Shown here: positions 51,996 to 61,469 of the stretch, in pieces
How positions within the stretch are numbered: the stretch's first letter is position 1
How the letters are laid out: each line of letters starts with the position of its first letter
From: Marinobacter salarius
GTDB taxonomy: Bacteria; Pseudomonadota; Gammaproteobacteria; Pseudomonadales; Oleiphilaceae
NCBI RefSeq assembly: GCF_032922745.1
Contig: NZ_CP136693.1
Location: 806,001 to 870,000 of the forward strand
Reading direction: 5' to 3'
Length of the DNA: 64,000 bases
Notes under the pieces: model-generated
The model's database searches: none
Told to the model about the DNA's origin: nothing
The model's input: the letters and a program-made list of their open reading frames with translations, nothing else
Translations under genes and position numbers: made by a program

Positions 51996-53765
51996 ATCAA
52001 CACCCGTCATCGGAAGGCTCTGAAACTGGTTGTCGATTTTATCAGCCCTTACAAAAGGGCTGTTACCGGCGCTCTCGTGGCTCTGGTTATTACAGCCGGC
52101 ATCACACTTGCCCTAGGTCAGGGCTTACGGATTCTGGTGGACCAGGGCCTTGCCACCCAGTCTCCCGCGATGTTGTCCAAAGCAGTCGGTCTGTTTTTTG
52201 TGCTGGTGATCGGTCTCGCCATTGGCTCCTTCGCTCGTTTTTACCTGGTGTCCTGGATTGGCGAAAGGGTGGTGGCGGATATTCGAAAGCAGGTGTTTAA
52301 CCATCTGATCGACCTTCACCCTGGTTTCTACGAGAAAAACCGAAGCCTGGAAATACAGTCGCGGTTTACCGCTGATACGACAGTGCTGCAATCCGTCATC
52401 GGCTCCACGGTCTCCATCGCGCTGCGCAACACCCTGATGCTGGTGGGCGGGCTGATCCTGCTCTTCATAACCAATGCCAAACTTGCCGGTATCATCATCC
52501 TCGGCTTCCCACTGGTGATCATTCCCATCCTGATCTATGGTCGCCGTGTGCGGCAGCTGTCCAGGCTGAGCCAGGACCGGGTCGCGGAAGTGGGCAGCTA
52601 CGTGGGGGAGAACCTCACCCAGATCAAGACGGTGCAGGCGTTCAACCATCAGCCTCATGACCGCCGGTTTTTCTCACAGGTGGCGGAAAATGCCTTCGAG
52701 ATTGCCCGTGTGAGGATTCGCCAGCGGGCCTGGCTGACCACCATCGCCATTACCCTGGTTATGGGTGCCATTGGCGTGGTGATCTGGATTGGCGGGCTGG
52801 ATGTGATCTCAGGTCGTACCAGCCCGGGCGAGCTGGCGGCATTTGTATTCTACAGCCTGTTGGTGGGACTGGCCGCCGGCGCCATCAGTGAAGTGATTGG
52901 TGAGTTGCAGCGCGCAGCCGGAGCGGCGGCGCGGATTTTCGAGCTGCTGCAGACACCCAGTGAAATCCTCAGTGGGGCAAACGCCACCCAGGCTCTGCCC
53001 GACCCCCTTCGCGGCGACATCGAGATCAGCAATCTGACCTTTTCCTATCCGGCCCGTCGCGATATCGAGGTTCTGCAAAGCCTTTCACTTCACATCCAGG
53101 CAGGCGAAACCGTGGCACTGGTTGGTCCCTCCGGTGCTGGAAAGTCTACGTTGTTCGATCTGCTCTTGAGGTTCTATGACCCCGACACGGGGCAGATTCT
53201 TATCGACGGCGTCGACAGTCGTAAGTTAGCGCTTACAGACCTGCGCCAATGCTTTGCGCTGGTGCCACAGAACCCCGCGCTGTTTCACGGCACCATTGCC
53301 GACAACATCCGCTACGCCCGACCAGAGGCCAGCGACACTGCCATGGTGGAGGCCGCCAGGATTGCCCATGCCGATGAGTTTATCCACAAACTGCCAAAAG
53401 GCTATGAAACACCACTGGGCGATACGGGTCTCGGGCTATCGGGGGGGCAGAAGCAGCGGCTGGCGATTGCCCGCGCACTGCTTGCGGATGCACCTATACT
53501 GTTATTGGATGAGGCGACCAGCGCACTGGATGCAGAAAGCGAACACCTGATCCAGCAAGCCATGCCGGGACTGATGTCCAACCGCACGACATTGGTCATC
53601 GCACACCGGCTGGCCACCGTCAGGCACGCCGATCGTATCATTGTGATGGACGCCGGAATTATTCAGGATATCGGCAACCACGATAAACTTGTCGAACGGA
53701 ATCCGCTGTACCGGAGACTTGCGGAACTTCAGTTCCGGGAGGACATTGGCGGCCGCAGTACGTAG
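51996..53765 (+). CDS. ABC exporter, fused permease/ATPase (MsbA-like), probable ATC start
   Basis: A half-size ABC exporter of 589 residues with a six-helix membrane domain and an ATPase domain. Walker A is GPSGAGKST, signature LSGGQKQR, Walker B ILLLDEATSALD and H-loop IAHRLATV. No ATG, GTG or TTG lies at the expected start. The ATC at 51996 follows GGAGG by six bases (51985-51989), and the frame from it (INTRHRKALKLVVDFISPY) supplies the cytoplasmic N-terminus and first helix that other starts would cut off. GTG 52077 is the conventional alternative. Substrate unknown. Confidence 0.82.
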   Translation: MNTRHRKALKLVVDFISPYKRAVTGALVALVITAGITLALGQGLRILVDQGLATQSPAMLSKAVGLFFVLVIGLAIGSFARFYLVSWIGERVVADIRKQVFNHLIDLHPGFYEKNRSLEIQSRFTADTTVLQSVIGSTVSIALRNTLMLVGGLILLFITNAKLAGIIILGFPLVIIPILIYGRRVRQLSRLSQDRVAEVGSYVGENLTQIKTVQAFNHQPHDRRFFSQVAENAFEIARVRIRQRAWLTTIAITLVMGAIGVVIWIGGLDVISGRTSPGELAAFVFYSLLVGLAAGAISEVIGELQRAAGAAARIFELLQTPSEILSGANATQALPDPLRGDIEISNLTFSYPARRDIEVLQSLSLHIQAGETVALVGPSGAGKSTLFDLLLRFYDPDTGQILIDGVDSRKLALTDLRQCFALVPQNPALFHGTIADNIRYARPEASDTAMVEAARIAHADEFIHKLPKGYETPLGDTGLGLSGGQKQRLAIARALLADAPILLLDEATSALDAESEHLIQQAMPGLMSNRTTLVIAHRLATVRHADRIIVMDAGIIQDIGNHDKLVERNPLYRRLAELQFREDIGGRST

Positions 53766-53846
53766 AAACAACAGGGCCGGGTTTTCAAACCGGGCCATCA
53801 TTTCGTGTATGCTGACAGTACCAAACCGAATTCGAGGAGAGGCAAA

Positions 53847-55121
53847 GTGACGAACAAAGAATTGCAGGCACTCAAAGAACGTTATGTCGCGGCCGGTGCT
53901 GCCAGCCCCAACGAGCAGTTTGCCGACCATGCGACCAATGCCGAGCTCTGGGATGCCGATGGCAAGCGTATGATCGACTTCGCCGGCGGCATTGGTGTAC
54001 TGAATATCGGCCATCGTCACCCCAAAGTGGTTGAAGCGGTGAAGGCGCAGTTGGACAAGCTGATGCACACCTGCCAGACCGTCATGCCCTATGAGGGCTA
54101 TGTGAAGCTGGCGCAGAAGCTCAGTGAAGTGGTTCCGGTAAAGGGCCACGCCAAGGTCATGCTGGCCAACTCCGGCGCAGAAGCCCTGGAAAACGCCATG
54201 AAGATCGCCCGCGCGGCGACCGGCAAAACCAATGTGATCTGCTTTGACGGCGGTTATCACGGCCGTACCTTCTACACCATGGCCATGAACGGCAAAGCCG
54301 CTCCTTATCAGACCGATTTCGGCCCAATGCCGGGCACCGTCTTTCGCGCCCCCTATCCGGTTCCCTATCACGGTGTCAGTGAGGATGAAGCGCTCCGTGG
54401 CCTGAAGATGGCCATGAAGGCCGATTCACCCGCCAGTGACACCGCCGCCATCGTGATTGAGCCGGTATTGGGTGAGGGTGGTTTCTACGCCGCACCAGCC
54501 AGCTTCCTCAAAGAGATCCGCAAGATCTGCGATGAGAACGGCATCCTGATGATCGCGGATGAGGTTCAGAGCGGCTTCGGCCGGACTGGCAAGATGTTCG
54601 CCATCGAACACAGCGGTGTTGAGCCCGACATGATGACCATGGCCAAGAGTATGGCCGATGGCATGCCGATCTCAGCCATTGTCGGTACCGACAAGGTTAT
54701 GGACTCGTCCGGCCCGAACTCCCTCGGCGGCACCTACACCGGCAGCCCGACGGCCTGTGCAGCAGCCCTGGCAGTATTTGACGTGTTCAAGGAAGAAGAC
54801 ATTCTGGGTAAGAGTCAGCGCCTGGGTGACACCCTGCGCAAACGCTTTGATCAGTGGCAGGAACAGTTCCCCCACGTGGACAACGTGCGCAACCTCGGGC
54901 CCATGGCTGCCATTGAACTGGTCACCGACAAGACCAGCAAGGAACCGCGGGCAGACCTGGCGGCGGCCGTTACCAAGAAAGCCAAGGAAAATGGCCTGAT
55001 CCTGCTGAGCTGCGGCATGTACGGCAATACCTTGCGTTTCCTGATGCCGGTCACCATCGAGGACAATATTCTTGAGGAAGGCCTGGCGATCGTTGAGCAG
55101 GCACTGAAAGAGGTGGGCTAA
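53847..55121 (+). CDS. gabT: 4-aminobutyrate aminotransferase
   Basis: A class III PLP aminotransferase of 424 residues that transfers the amino group of 4-aminobutyrate to 2-oxoglutarate. The PLP lysine lies in MTMAKSMADGMP, and the class III signature in ADEVQSGFGRTGKMFA. The start GTG 53847 follows AGGAGAGG; an upstream in-frame ATG lacks a ribosome site. No gabD succinate-semialdehyde dehydrogenase lies next to it. The name follows the strong family resemblance, but related enzymes accept 5-aminovalerate. Confidence 0.92.
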   Translation: MTNKELQALKERYVAAGAASPNEQFADHATNAELWDADGKRMIDFAGGIGVLNIGHRHPKVVEAVKAQLDKLMHTCQTVMPYEGYVKLAQKLSEVVPVKGHAKVMLANSGAEALENAMKIARAATGKTNVICFDGGYHGRTFYTMAMNGKAAPYQTDFGPMPGTVFRAPYPVPYHGVSEDEALRGLKMAMKADSPASDTAAIVIEPVLGEGGFYAAPASFLKEIRKICDENGILMIADEVQSGFGRTGKMFAIEHSGVEPDMMTMAKSMADGMPISAIVGTDKVMDSSGPNSLGGTYTGSPTACAAALAVFDVFKEEDILGKSQRLGDTLRKRFDQWQEQFPHVDNVRNLGPMAAIELVTDKTSKEPRADLAAAVTKKAKENGLILLSCGMYGNTLRFLMPVTIEDNILEEGLAIVEQALKEVG

Positions 55122-55165
55122 CACCTTCTGGCAGGGTCATTAACACACCTGCCGCTGTATACCGG

Positions 55166-55201
55166 AACGCTGGTCAGTGTGAAGCTGACCAGCGTTTTTT
55201 T
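55166..55201 (+). terminator. Intrinsic terminator of gabT (bidirectional)
   Basis: AACGCTGGTCAG and CTGACCAGCGTT form a 12-base perfect stem with a seven-base loop, then a T-run. It lies 44 bases past the gabT stop and 17 bases before the convergent parA end. Confidence 0.92.
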
Positions 55202-55217
55202 ATGGGCTCTATCCGTT

Positions 55218-55958
55218 CTAGATCAACTTCCTGATTTCCTTCCACAAGCGCCGATAGGCATCGGCAGCTGCGGATGACCGATCCATCAGTTCCACCGGCT
55301 GGCCACTCTCACCCATCTTCTCCACCACACTGGCATTGGGAATCAGCGCGTTCAGCCCATTCTCGAGGCGCTGTTTGCGATGGATCACCATCTCGCGATG
55401 CAGATGCTTGCGGCGGTCCACGATGGAGAAAAACGGGTGCAGACGACCGGGTTTGAGCTTCTTGTCCTTGGCGAAGGCCTGGAGCTGTTGCCAGCTATTC
55501 AGAGCGAGCCAAGTCGGAACCACCGGCACGAACACGCCATCGGCGGTTTTCAACACCTGCTCGGACAACCGCGACATTGAGGGCGGGCAATCCAGTACGA
55601 CCAGGCTGGTTTCCTCCGATAGCGGCGCCAGCCAGTTTTTGAGGGTATTGGCGCTGTCGTCCTTATCCAGCCGGACATCAAGGTTGCGAAAACTGTTATG
55701 GGCCGGGATAAAATCGAGGTCAGGGTAGGCGCTGGCCCGAATGAATTTGCCGATGGGGGTCTTGCCATCCATCAGTGCAGCCAGTTTCCGACCCTTGATC
55801 TCGTCGGTTCCCGCCAGGTACCAGCTAGCCGCCCCCTGAGGGTCGAGATCCCATAACAGGGTGGGAATGCCGGCCTGGCTGGCCAGGTAGGCGATGTTTA
55901 CAGCCGCTGCGGTTTTTCCAACACCACCTTTAAGACTGTAAAACGCAATGATCTTCAT
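55218..55958 (-). CDS. ParA family ATPase without an adjacent parB
   Basis: A 246-residue ATPase with deviant Walker A KGGVGKT (10-16), DLDPQG (38-43) and VVLDCPPSMSRL. This makes it a ParA/MinD-like partition or positioning ATPase. There is no parB-like partner beside it and no plasmid gene. It may position a cell-surface or chromosomal complex. The chromosome ParAB pair is usually beside gidB, not here. It is about 5.5 kb from the parS sites in recF, but the link is unproven. Confidence 0.85.
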   Translation of the reverse strand: MKIIAFYSLKGGVGKTAAAVNIAYLASQAGIPTLLWDLDPQGAASWYLAGTDEIKGRKLAALMDGKTPIGKFIRASAYPDLDFIPAHNSFRNLDVRLDKDDSANTLKNWLAPLSEETSLVVLDCPPSMSRLSEQVLKTADGVFVPVVPTWLALNSWQQLQAFAKDKKLKPGRLHPFFSIVDRRKHLHREMVIHRKQRLENGLNALIPNASVVEKMGESGQPVELMDRSSAAADAYRRLWKEIRKLI

Positions 55959-56222
55959 GCTTCCTCCTAAAGCCCCGTCAAAACACCGGCTGCAAGCTTA
56001 ACCGATCCCATTGGTGAGCGTGTTGCAGTTTAATGACACGTCATTTAACACGACATAAATTCTGTAACTCCTCCCCCTGACTACTCCCCGCAAACTGTGC
56101 GAAAGGATGTTTTGGCTAACGATTGAACACTTCATGTTGACAATGGACATCCACAACTGCCGTCAACCGGCGGCATTGGCCATTGGATCGTCTCCACAAC
56201 AAATACAAGACAGGAGCACACA

Positions 56223-57938
56223 ATGATCTCCATACAACGCCTGGTAACCGGTGTCAGTCTCGGCCTGACACTTGCGTTGCCCATCAATACTGCCCACGCC
56301 GGTACCTTTGTCCATCTGTTCGAATGGAAGTGGAGCGATGTCGCCACTGAATGTGAACAGTTTCTTGGCCCTAAGGGTTACAGCGCCGTTCAGGTGTCAC
56401 CGCCGCAGGAACACATTCAGGGCAGCGCCTGGTGGACGCGCTATCAACCTGTCAGCTACCAGCTCCAGAGCCGCAGTGGTAACAGCAGCCAGTTCGCCGA
56501 TATGGTTTCGCGCTGCAACACGGCCGGGGTCGACGTTTATGTGGATGCCGTGATCAACCATACCGCCAATGGTACGGGAAACGGCACGGCCGGGTCCTAT
56601 TACAGCAGCGATTCCCTGACCTATCCTATCTACAGTGGCAACGATTTCCACGCCGAATGCAGTATCAACGGCTCGGATTACAGTTCGGATGCCTGGCGCG
56701 TTCGCAATTGCCGCCTCGTCGGCTTACCGGACCTGGATACCGGAAGCGGCTACGTGCGCGACACTCTGGCCGGCTATCTCAATCAGCTCACGTCGCTGGG
56801 TGTGAAGGGTATACGGGTGGATGCCGCCAAACATATGTCGCCCGGTGATATCGGCGCCGTCATCAATCAGGCCGGCGGCCCGCTGTACGTATTCCAGGAG
56901 GTGATCGACCTGGGTGGCGAAGCCGTCAGTGCCACTGAGTACACGGGTACGTCAGACGTCACCGAGTTCCGCTACAGCGCGTCCATCGGCAACGTCTTCA
57001 AGAACCAGCAACTGGCCAACCTCAACGCCTTTGGAGAGAGCTGGGGCTTCCTCTCCGGCGGTGATGCCGTTGTATTCACCGACAACCATGACAACCAACG
57101 TGGCCACGGTGCCGGTGGCAGCAATGTGCTGACCTACAAGGATGGTGATCTCTACAACCTGGCCAACGTGTTCATGCTGGGCTGGCCTTATGGCTACCCC
57201 AAGGTAATGTCGAGTTACGCGTTTTCCAACGGTGACCAGGGCCCTCCAGCCCAAAACGTCTACCAGAACGGCACTGCTCAGTGCGGCTCCGCCTGGGTAT
57301 GCGAACATCGCTGGGACTCCATTGCCAACATGGTTGCCTTCCGGGCTGAGACTGACGGCCAGGGCGTGAACAGCTGGTGGGACAATGGCAATAACCAGAT
57401 TGCGTTCAGTCGGGGCAATAAGGGGTTCGTCGCCATCAACCGTGAAGGCAGCACACTGTCACGGACTTTCAGCACCGGGCTGGCTGATGGAAACTATCGC
57501 AATGTGGCTGGCAACGGTGCCTGCGTAACGGTGCAGAATGGCCAGGTGGCACTGACGGTACCGGCGATGGAGGCAGCGGCACTTCATAGCGCTGCCCCCT
57601 GTGACGGAAGCGATCCCAATCCGCCAACAGCAGGGACGGCATCCGTCACCTTCCAGTGCCAGAACGGCACTACCATCATGGGGCAAAGTGTGTACGTTAC
57701 CGGCAACAACGATGCTTTGGGTAACTGGTCACCTGCCGGTGCGGTAAAACTGGATCCAACAGCCTACCCAACCTGGAGTGGGTCGATCAATCTACCAGCG
57801 GAGACCTCCATCGAGTGGAAATGCCTGAAGCGCAGCGAAACCGATCCTGGCGCCCAGCAGCAGTGGCAGTCAGGGGATAATAACCTGGTACAGACCGCAG
57901 GTGAGGGCACCAGCAGTTCCACTTCCGGTTCTTTCTGA
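56223..57938 (+). CDS. Secreted alpha-amylase (GH13) with CBM20 starch-binding domain
   Basis: A 571-residue extracellular amylase. Signal peptide about 1-26 (cleavage AHA-GT). The GH13 barrel has the four conserved regions: DAVINHT, GIRVDAAKH with the Asp nucleophile, FQEVIDL with the Glu acid/base, and FTDNHDNQ with the third carboxylate. After a beta C-domain (about 395-455) is a CBM20-like C-terminal domain (about 468-571, VYVTGNNDALGNW and VEW-type IEWKCLK). It resembles marine/Streptomyces-like amylases. SD AGGAG lies upstream of ATG. It probably allows growth on algal or other starch-like polymers. Confidence 0.94.
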   Translation: MISIQRLVTGVSLGLTLALPINTAHAGTFVHLFEWKWSDVATECEQFLGPKGYSAVQVSPPQEHIQGSAWWTRYQPVSYQLQSRSGNSSQFADMVSRCNTAGVDVYVDAVINHTANGTGNGTAGSYYSSDSLTYPIYSGNDFHAECSINGSDYSSDAWRVRNCRLVGLPDLDTGSGYVRDTLAGYLNQLTSLGVKGIRVDAAKHMSPGDIGAVINQAGGPLYVFQEVIDLGGEAVSATEYTGTSDVTEFRYSASIGNVFKNQQLANLNAFGESWGFLSGGDAVVFTDNHDNQRGHGAGGSNVLTYKDGDLYNLANVFMLGWPYGYPKVMSSYAFSNGDQGPPAQNVYQNGTAQCGSAWVCEHRWDSIANMVAFRAETDGQGVNSWWDNGNNQIAFSRGNKGFVAINREGSTLSRTFSTGLADGNYRNVAGNGACVTVQNGQVALTVPAMEAAALHSAAPCDGSDPNPPTAGTASVTFQCQNGTTIMGQSVYVTGNNDALGNWSPAGAVKLDPTAYPTWSGSINLPAETSIEWKCLKRSETDPGAQQQWQSGDNNLVQTAGEGTSSSTSGSF

Positions 57939-57972
57939 AGCGCACCTGCCACTACCACACCGACTGACAAAC

Positions 57973-57990
57973 GGCCCGCGTTAGCGGGCC
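57973..57990. terminator. Hairpin after the amylase gene
   Basis: GGCCCGC, loop GTTA and GCGGGCC make a 7-base stem 34 bases after the amylase stop. No T-tract follows, so intrinsic termination is uncertain. Confidence 0.4.
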
Positions 57991-58103
57991 GGTACCGCCG
58001 ACCTCGGTTACTCACACTCACGGTTTCATCGTATACTGCCTGACGACTTTTTCGGTATGCTGGATTCCACCGGCATCACTTCCCCGAACGATCAGGCTGA
58101 TTT

Positions 58104-58868
58104 ATGACCGACCCGGAAATCCAATCTCCACCGACCCACAAGCCAAGGCCCTGGGTTGATCTACTCGTGAGTATCATCATTCCCTCCGTCATTCTGATGA
58201 AGTTGAGCGGGGATGAATATTTGGGCAGTGTCATGGCCCTGGTCATCGGTCTCGCGTTCCCCCTTGGGTGGGGGCTGTTCGAGTTGGTGCGCTATCGCAA
58301 ATACAACTTTATCGCGGTGCTCGGCATTGTCAGCGTCGGTTTGACCGGTGGTATCGGCCTGATGGAGCTGGATGCCGGCTGGCTGGCGATCAAGGAAGCG
58401 GCTGTTCCCGCCGTCATCGGTATTGCCGTGCTCGTTTCAACCCGTACACGATATCCGCTGGTTAGAACCCTGCTGTACAACCCGTCCGTGCTGAACGTGG
58501 ACAAGATTCAGGCGGTGCTGAAAGAGAACGACAGTGAGGACGAGTTCGAGGCGCGCCTACTCAAGGCCAGCTATTTCTTCAGCCTGACCTTCCTGTTCTC
58601 CTCCATCATGAATTACGTGTTGGCCAAGTGGATTGTTACCAGCCCGTCTGGAACCCAGGCGTTCAATGAGGAATTGGGCAGAATGACCCTGGTGAGTTAT
58701 CCCATGATCGCCATCCCCTCGATGATCATGATGATCGCCATTTTCTACTACCTTTGGCGCTCCATCCGACGACTGACCGGTTACACCCTCGAGGATGTTA
58801 TGGCGCCACACCTTGCGTCCCAGCACGACAGCAAGTCCTCTGATACATCGACGGGTAATGGGGGTTGA
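58104..58868 (+). CDS. VC0807 family membrane protein
   Basis: A 254-residue protein with about five to six hydrophobic segments. The conserved opening (PRPWVDLLVSIIIPSVILMKLSG split at Pro) and the block NYVLAKWIVTSPSGTQAFNEE match, from memory, the family named for Vibrio VC0807. A role is not known. A bidirectional terminator follows 43 bases after the stop. Confidence 0.8.
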   Translation: MTDPEIQSPPTHKPRPWVDLLVSIIIPSVILMKLSGDEYLGSVMALVIGLAFPLGWGLFELVRYRKYNFIAVLGIVSVGLTGGIGLMELDAGWLAIKEAAVPAVIGIAVLVSTRTRYPLVRTLLYNPSVLNVDKIQAVLKENDSEDEFEARLLKASYFFSLTFLFSSIMNYVLAKWIVTSPSGTQAFNEELGRMTLVSYPMIAIPSMIMMIAIFYYLWRSIRRLTGYTLEDVMAPHLASQHDSKSSDTSTGNGG

Positions 58869-58911
58869 TTCCAGTCAGTCACGATTCAGTTAAGTTGCTG
58901 AATTAGAAATA

Positions 58912-58939
58912 AAAAAGGCGACCATCGGGTCGCCTTTTT
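58912..58939. terminator. Bidirectional intrinsic terminator between the VC0807-like gene and gyrB
   Basis: AAAAAGGCGACC, loop ATCG and GGTCGCCTTTTT form a 12-base stem flanked by A and T runs. It lies between the convergent VC0807-like gene and gyrB. Confidence 0.92.
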
Positions 58940-58982
58940 CATGTGCCCGGATAAACCGGGTCCGATCACAAACCCGCCGCGA

Positions 58983-61397
58983 TCACACGTCCAGGTTAGT
59001 CACCTCAAGCGCATTACTCTGGATGAACAAGCGCCGTGGCTCGACGTCATCGCCCATCAGGGTGGTGAAGATCTGGTCTGCCGCAATAGCATCCTCGATG
59101 GTGACCTTCATCATGCGACGAGTCTCCGGATCCATGGTGGTCTCCCACAACTGCTCCGGGTTCATCTCGCCCAGCCCCTTGTAGCGCTGGATGTTCAGGC
59201 CGCGCTGGGCTTCCTTCATCAGCCATTCCAGAGCGCCCTCGAATGACAGCACCGCTTGCTTGCGCTCGCCACGCTGGATATAGGCGCCGTCTTCGATCAA
59301 ACCGTCCAGCGTTTCCCCCATTCTCGCGATGGCCGCGTAGGAAGACGACTCAAAGAACTCATGGCTGAACACGTGGTTGTGGGGAATCCCGTGCACATAA
59401 ATCACCACCTTCGGCAGGTAGAGATTGCGTTCGGTGTCCTTTTCCACCGAGAAGGTGTACTTGGTACCGGTGCGGGTATCCAACTGAAGACCGTCACCCA
59501 GGCGAGCCACCCAACGAGCCACTTCCGCCTCTTCCTTCAGGTGTTCCGGCTTCAGCGTCACGTTGTCCAGCATTTGCTGGAGCACCTTGGCCGGATAGGC
59601 ACGGGACAGACGATCAATCATCGCCATCACCGCCTGGTAATCCTTCACCATGGTTTCCAGAGCGGAATCCTTGATAGCCGGTGCGTCCGGATTGACATAG
59701 AGCTGGGCGCCTTCCAGGGCGGTCTGTGTCAGGTACGCTTCCTTGGCTTTCTCGTCTTTCAGGTACTGCTCCTGCTTGCCACGCTTGACCTTGTACAGCG
59801 GTGGCATGGCAATGAACACATGGCCACGCTCAATAATTTCACGCATCTGACGGAACAGGAAGGTGAGTAGCAGCGTACGGATGTGGGAACCGTCCACGTC
59901 CGCATCGGTCATGATAATCAGGGAGTGGTAGCGGAGTTTTTCCGGATTGAATTCCTCTCGCCCGATGCCGCAGCCCAGCGCAGTAATGAGCGTACCTACT
60001 TCCGCCGAGGACAACATCTTGTCGAAGCGGGCCTTCTCCACGTTCAGGATCTTACCCTTGAGTGGCAGGATGGCCTGTGTTTTACGGTCACGCCCCTGTT
60101 TGGCACTGCCGCCGGCTGAATCACCCTCCACAATGAACAGTTCGGAAAGAGCGGGGTCTTTTTCCTGACAGTCCGCCAACTTACCCGGCAGACCGGCAAT
60201 ATCCAGCGCCCCCTTGCGGCGCGTCATGTCACGGGCCTTGCGGGCCGCTTCACGGGCGCGAGCCGCTTCAATCATCTTGTTGACGATCAGTTTGGCCTCG
60301 TTGGGCTGCTCCTGCAGGAAGTCCGCAAAGGATTGATACAGCTCCTGCTCAACCGCCGTTTTGACCTCGGAAGAAACCAACTTGTCCTTGGTCTGGGACG
60401 AGAACTTGGGGTCAGGAACCTTCACGCTGATAATAGCCGTCAGACCTTCCCGAGCGTCATCACCGGACGTGCTGACCTTGGCCTTTTTGCCCAGGCCTTC
60501 GTGCTCAATATAGTTGTTGAGCGAACGGGTCAGGGCCGCACGGAACCCAGCGAGGTGGGTACCACCGTCGCGCTGCGGGATGTTGTTGGTAAACGTGTAG
60601 ATATTTTCCTGGAAGGCATCGTTCCACTGCATGGCCACTTCCACCGCAATACCGTCTTCACGTTCCTTGATGAAATGAAACACGCGGTTGATCGGTGTCT
60701 TGTTGGAGTTCAGGTGCTCAACAAAGGCACGCAGGCCACCCTCGTATTCGAATACCTCTTCCTTGCCACTACGCTCATCCTGCAGGCGGATACGCACACC
60801 GCTGTTCAGGAACGCCAGCTCCCGCAGGCGCTTGGCCAAAATATCCCAGTGGAACTCAATGCTGGTAAACGTCTCCGGGGACGGAATGAAGTGAACCTTC
60901 GTACCACTGGCGTCGGTGTCGCCAACCACATCGAGCGGCGCCTTTGGTACGCCGTTGTTGTAGGTTTGCTCATAAACCTTGCCATCACGTCGGATAGTCA
61001 ACGTAAGGGAAGAGGAGAGGGCATTCACCACCGACACCCCAACACCGTGAAGCCCGCCCGAGACCTTGTAGCTGTTGTCATCAAACTTACCACCGGCATG
61101 GAGAACCGTCATGATGACTTCAGCAGCGGAGACACCTTCTTCCTTGTGAAGGTCTACCGGAATACCACGGCCGTTATCCCTGACCGTAACCGATTCGTCC
61201 GGATGGATGATCACCCCGATTTCAGAACAGTGCCCAGCCAACGCCTCGTCAATGGAGTTGTCCACCAACTCAAAGACCATGTGATGCAGGCCGGTGCCAT
61301 CGTCAGTGTCACCGATATACATACCGGGCCGCTTCCGAACGGCATCCAGTCCTTTCAATACCTTGATGCTTGAGGAGTTGTAGTTCGATTCACTCAT
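58983..61397 (-). CDS. gyrB: DNA gyrase subunit B
   Basis: The ATPase subunit of DNA gyrase, 804 residues, the usual length. The ATPase site has DNGRGIPVD and GGLHGVGVSVVNALS. The TOPRIM domain has EGDSAGGSAKQGRDRKTQ and TDADVDGSHIRTL. The tail (about 725-804) is complete. A 72-base gap separates it from recF upstream on the same strand. Confidence 0.98.
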   Translation of the reverse strand: MSESNYNSSSIKVLKGLDAVRKRPGMYIGDTDDGTGLHHMVFELVDNSIDEALAGHCSEIGVIIHPDESVTVRDNGRGIPVDLHKEEGVSAAEVIMTVLHAGGKFDDNSYKVSGGLHGVGVSVVNALSSSLTLTIRRDGKVYEQTYNNGVPKAPLDVVGDTDASGTKVHFIPSPETFTSIEFHWDILAKRLRELAFLNSGVRIRLQDERSGKEEVFEYEGGLRAFVEHLNSNKTPINRVFHFIKEREDGIAVEVAMQWNDAFQENIYTFTNNIPQRDGGTHLAGFRAALTRSLNNYIEHEGLGKKAKVSTSGDDAREGLTAIISVKVPDPKFSSQTKDKLVSSEVKTAVEQELYQSFADFLQEQPNEAKLIVNKMIEAARAREAARKARDMTRRKGALDIAGLPGKLADCQEKDPALSELFIVEGDSAGGSAKQGRDRKTQAILPLKGKILNVEKARFDKMLSSAEVGTLITALGCGIGREEFNPEKLRYHSLIIMTDADVDGSHIRTLLLTFLFRQMREIIERGHVFIAMPPLYKVKRGKQEQYLKDEKAKEAYLTQTALEGAQLYVNPDAPAIKDSALETMVKDYQAVMAMIDRLSRAYPAKVLQQMLDNVTLKPEHLKEEAEVARWVARLGDGLQLDTRTGTKYTFSVEKDTERNLYLPKVVIYVHGIPHNHVFSHEFFESSSYAAIARMGETLDGLIEDGAYIQRGERKQAVLSFEGALEWLMKEAQRGLNIQRYKGLGEMNPEQLWETTMDPETRRMMKVTIEDAIAADQIFTTLMGDDVEPRRLFIQSNALEVTNLDV

Positions 61398-61469
61398 TAG
61401 GGTACTCCTGAAGGGTGATTTCCCGGCGTGAGGCCATTGCCGCTGTTGTTTCAGAGCGATGAAAGTGGA

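Noticed and set aside
60333..61373. Plus-strand open frame of 346 codons
   Set aside because: Antisense to gyrB, with no domain; a shadow frame.
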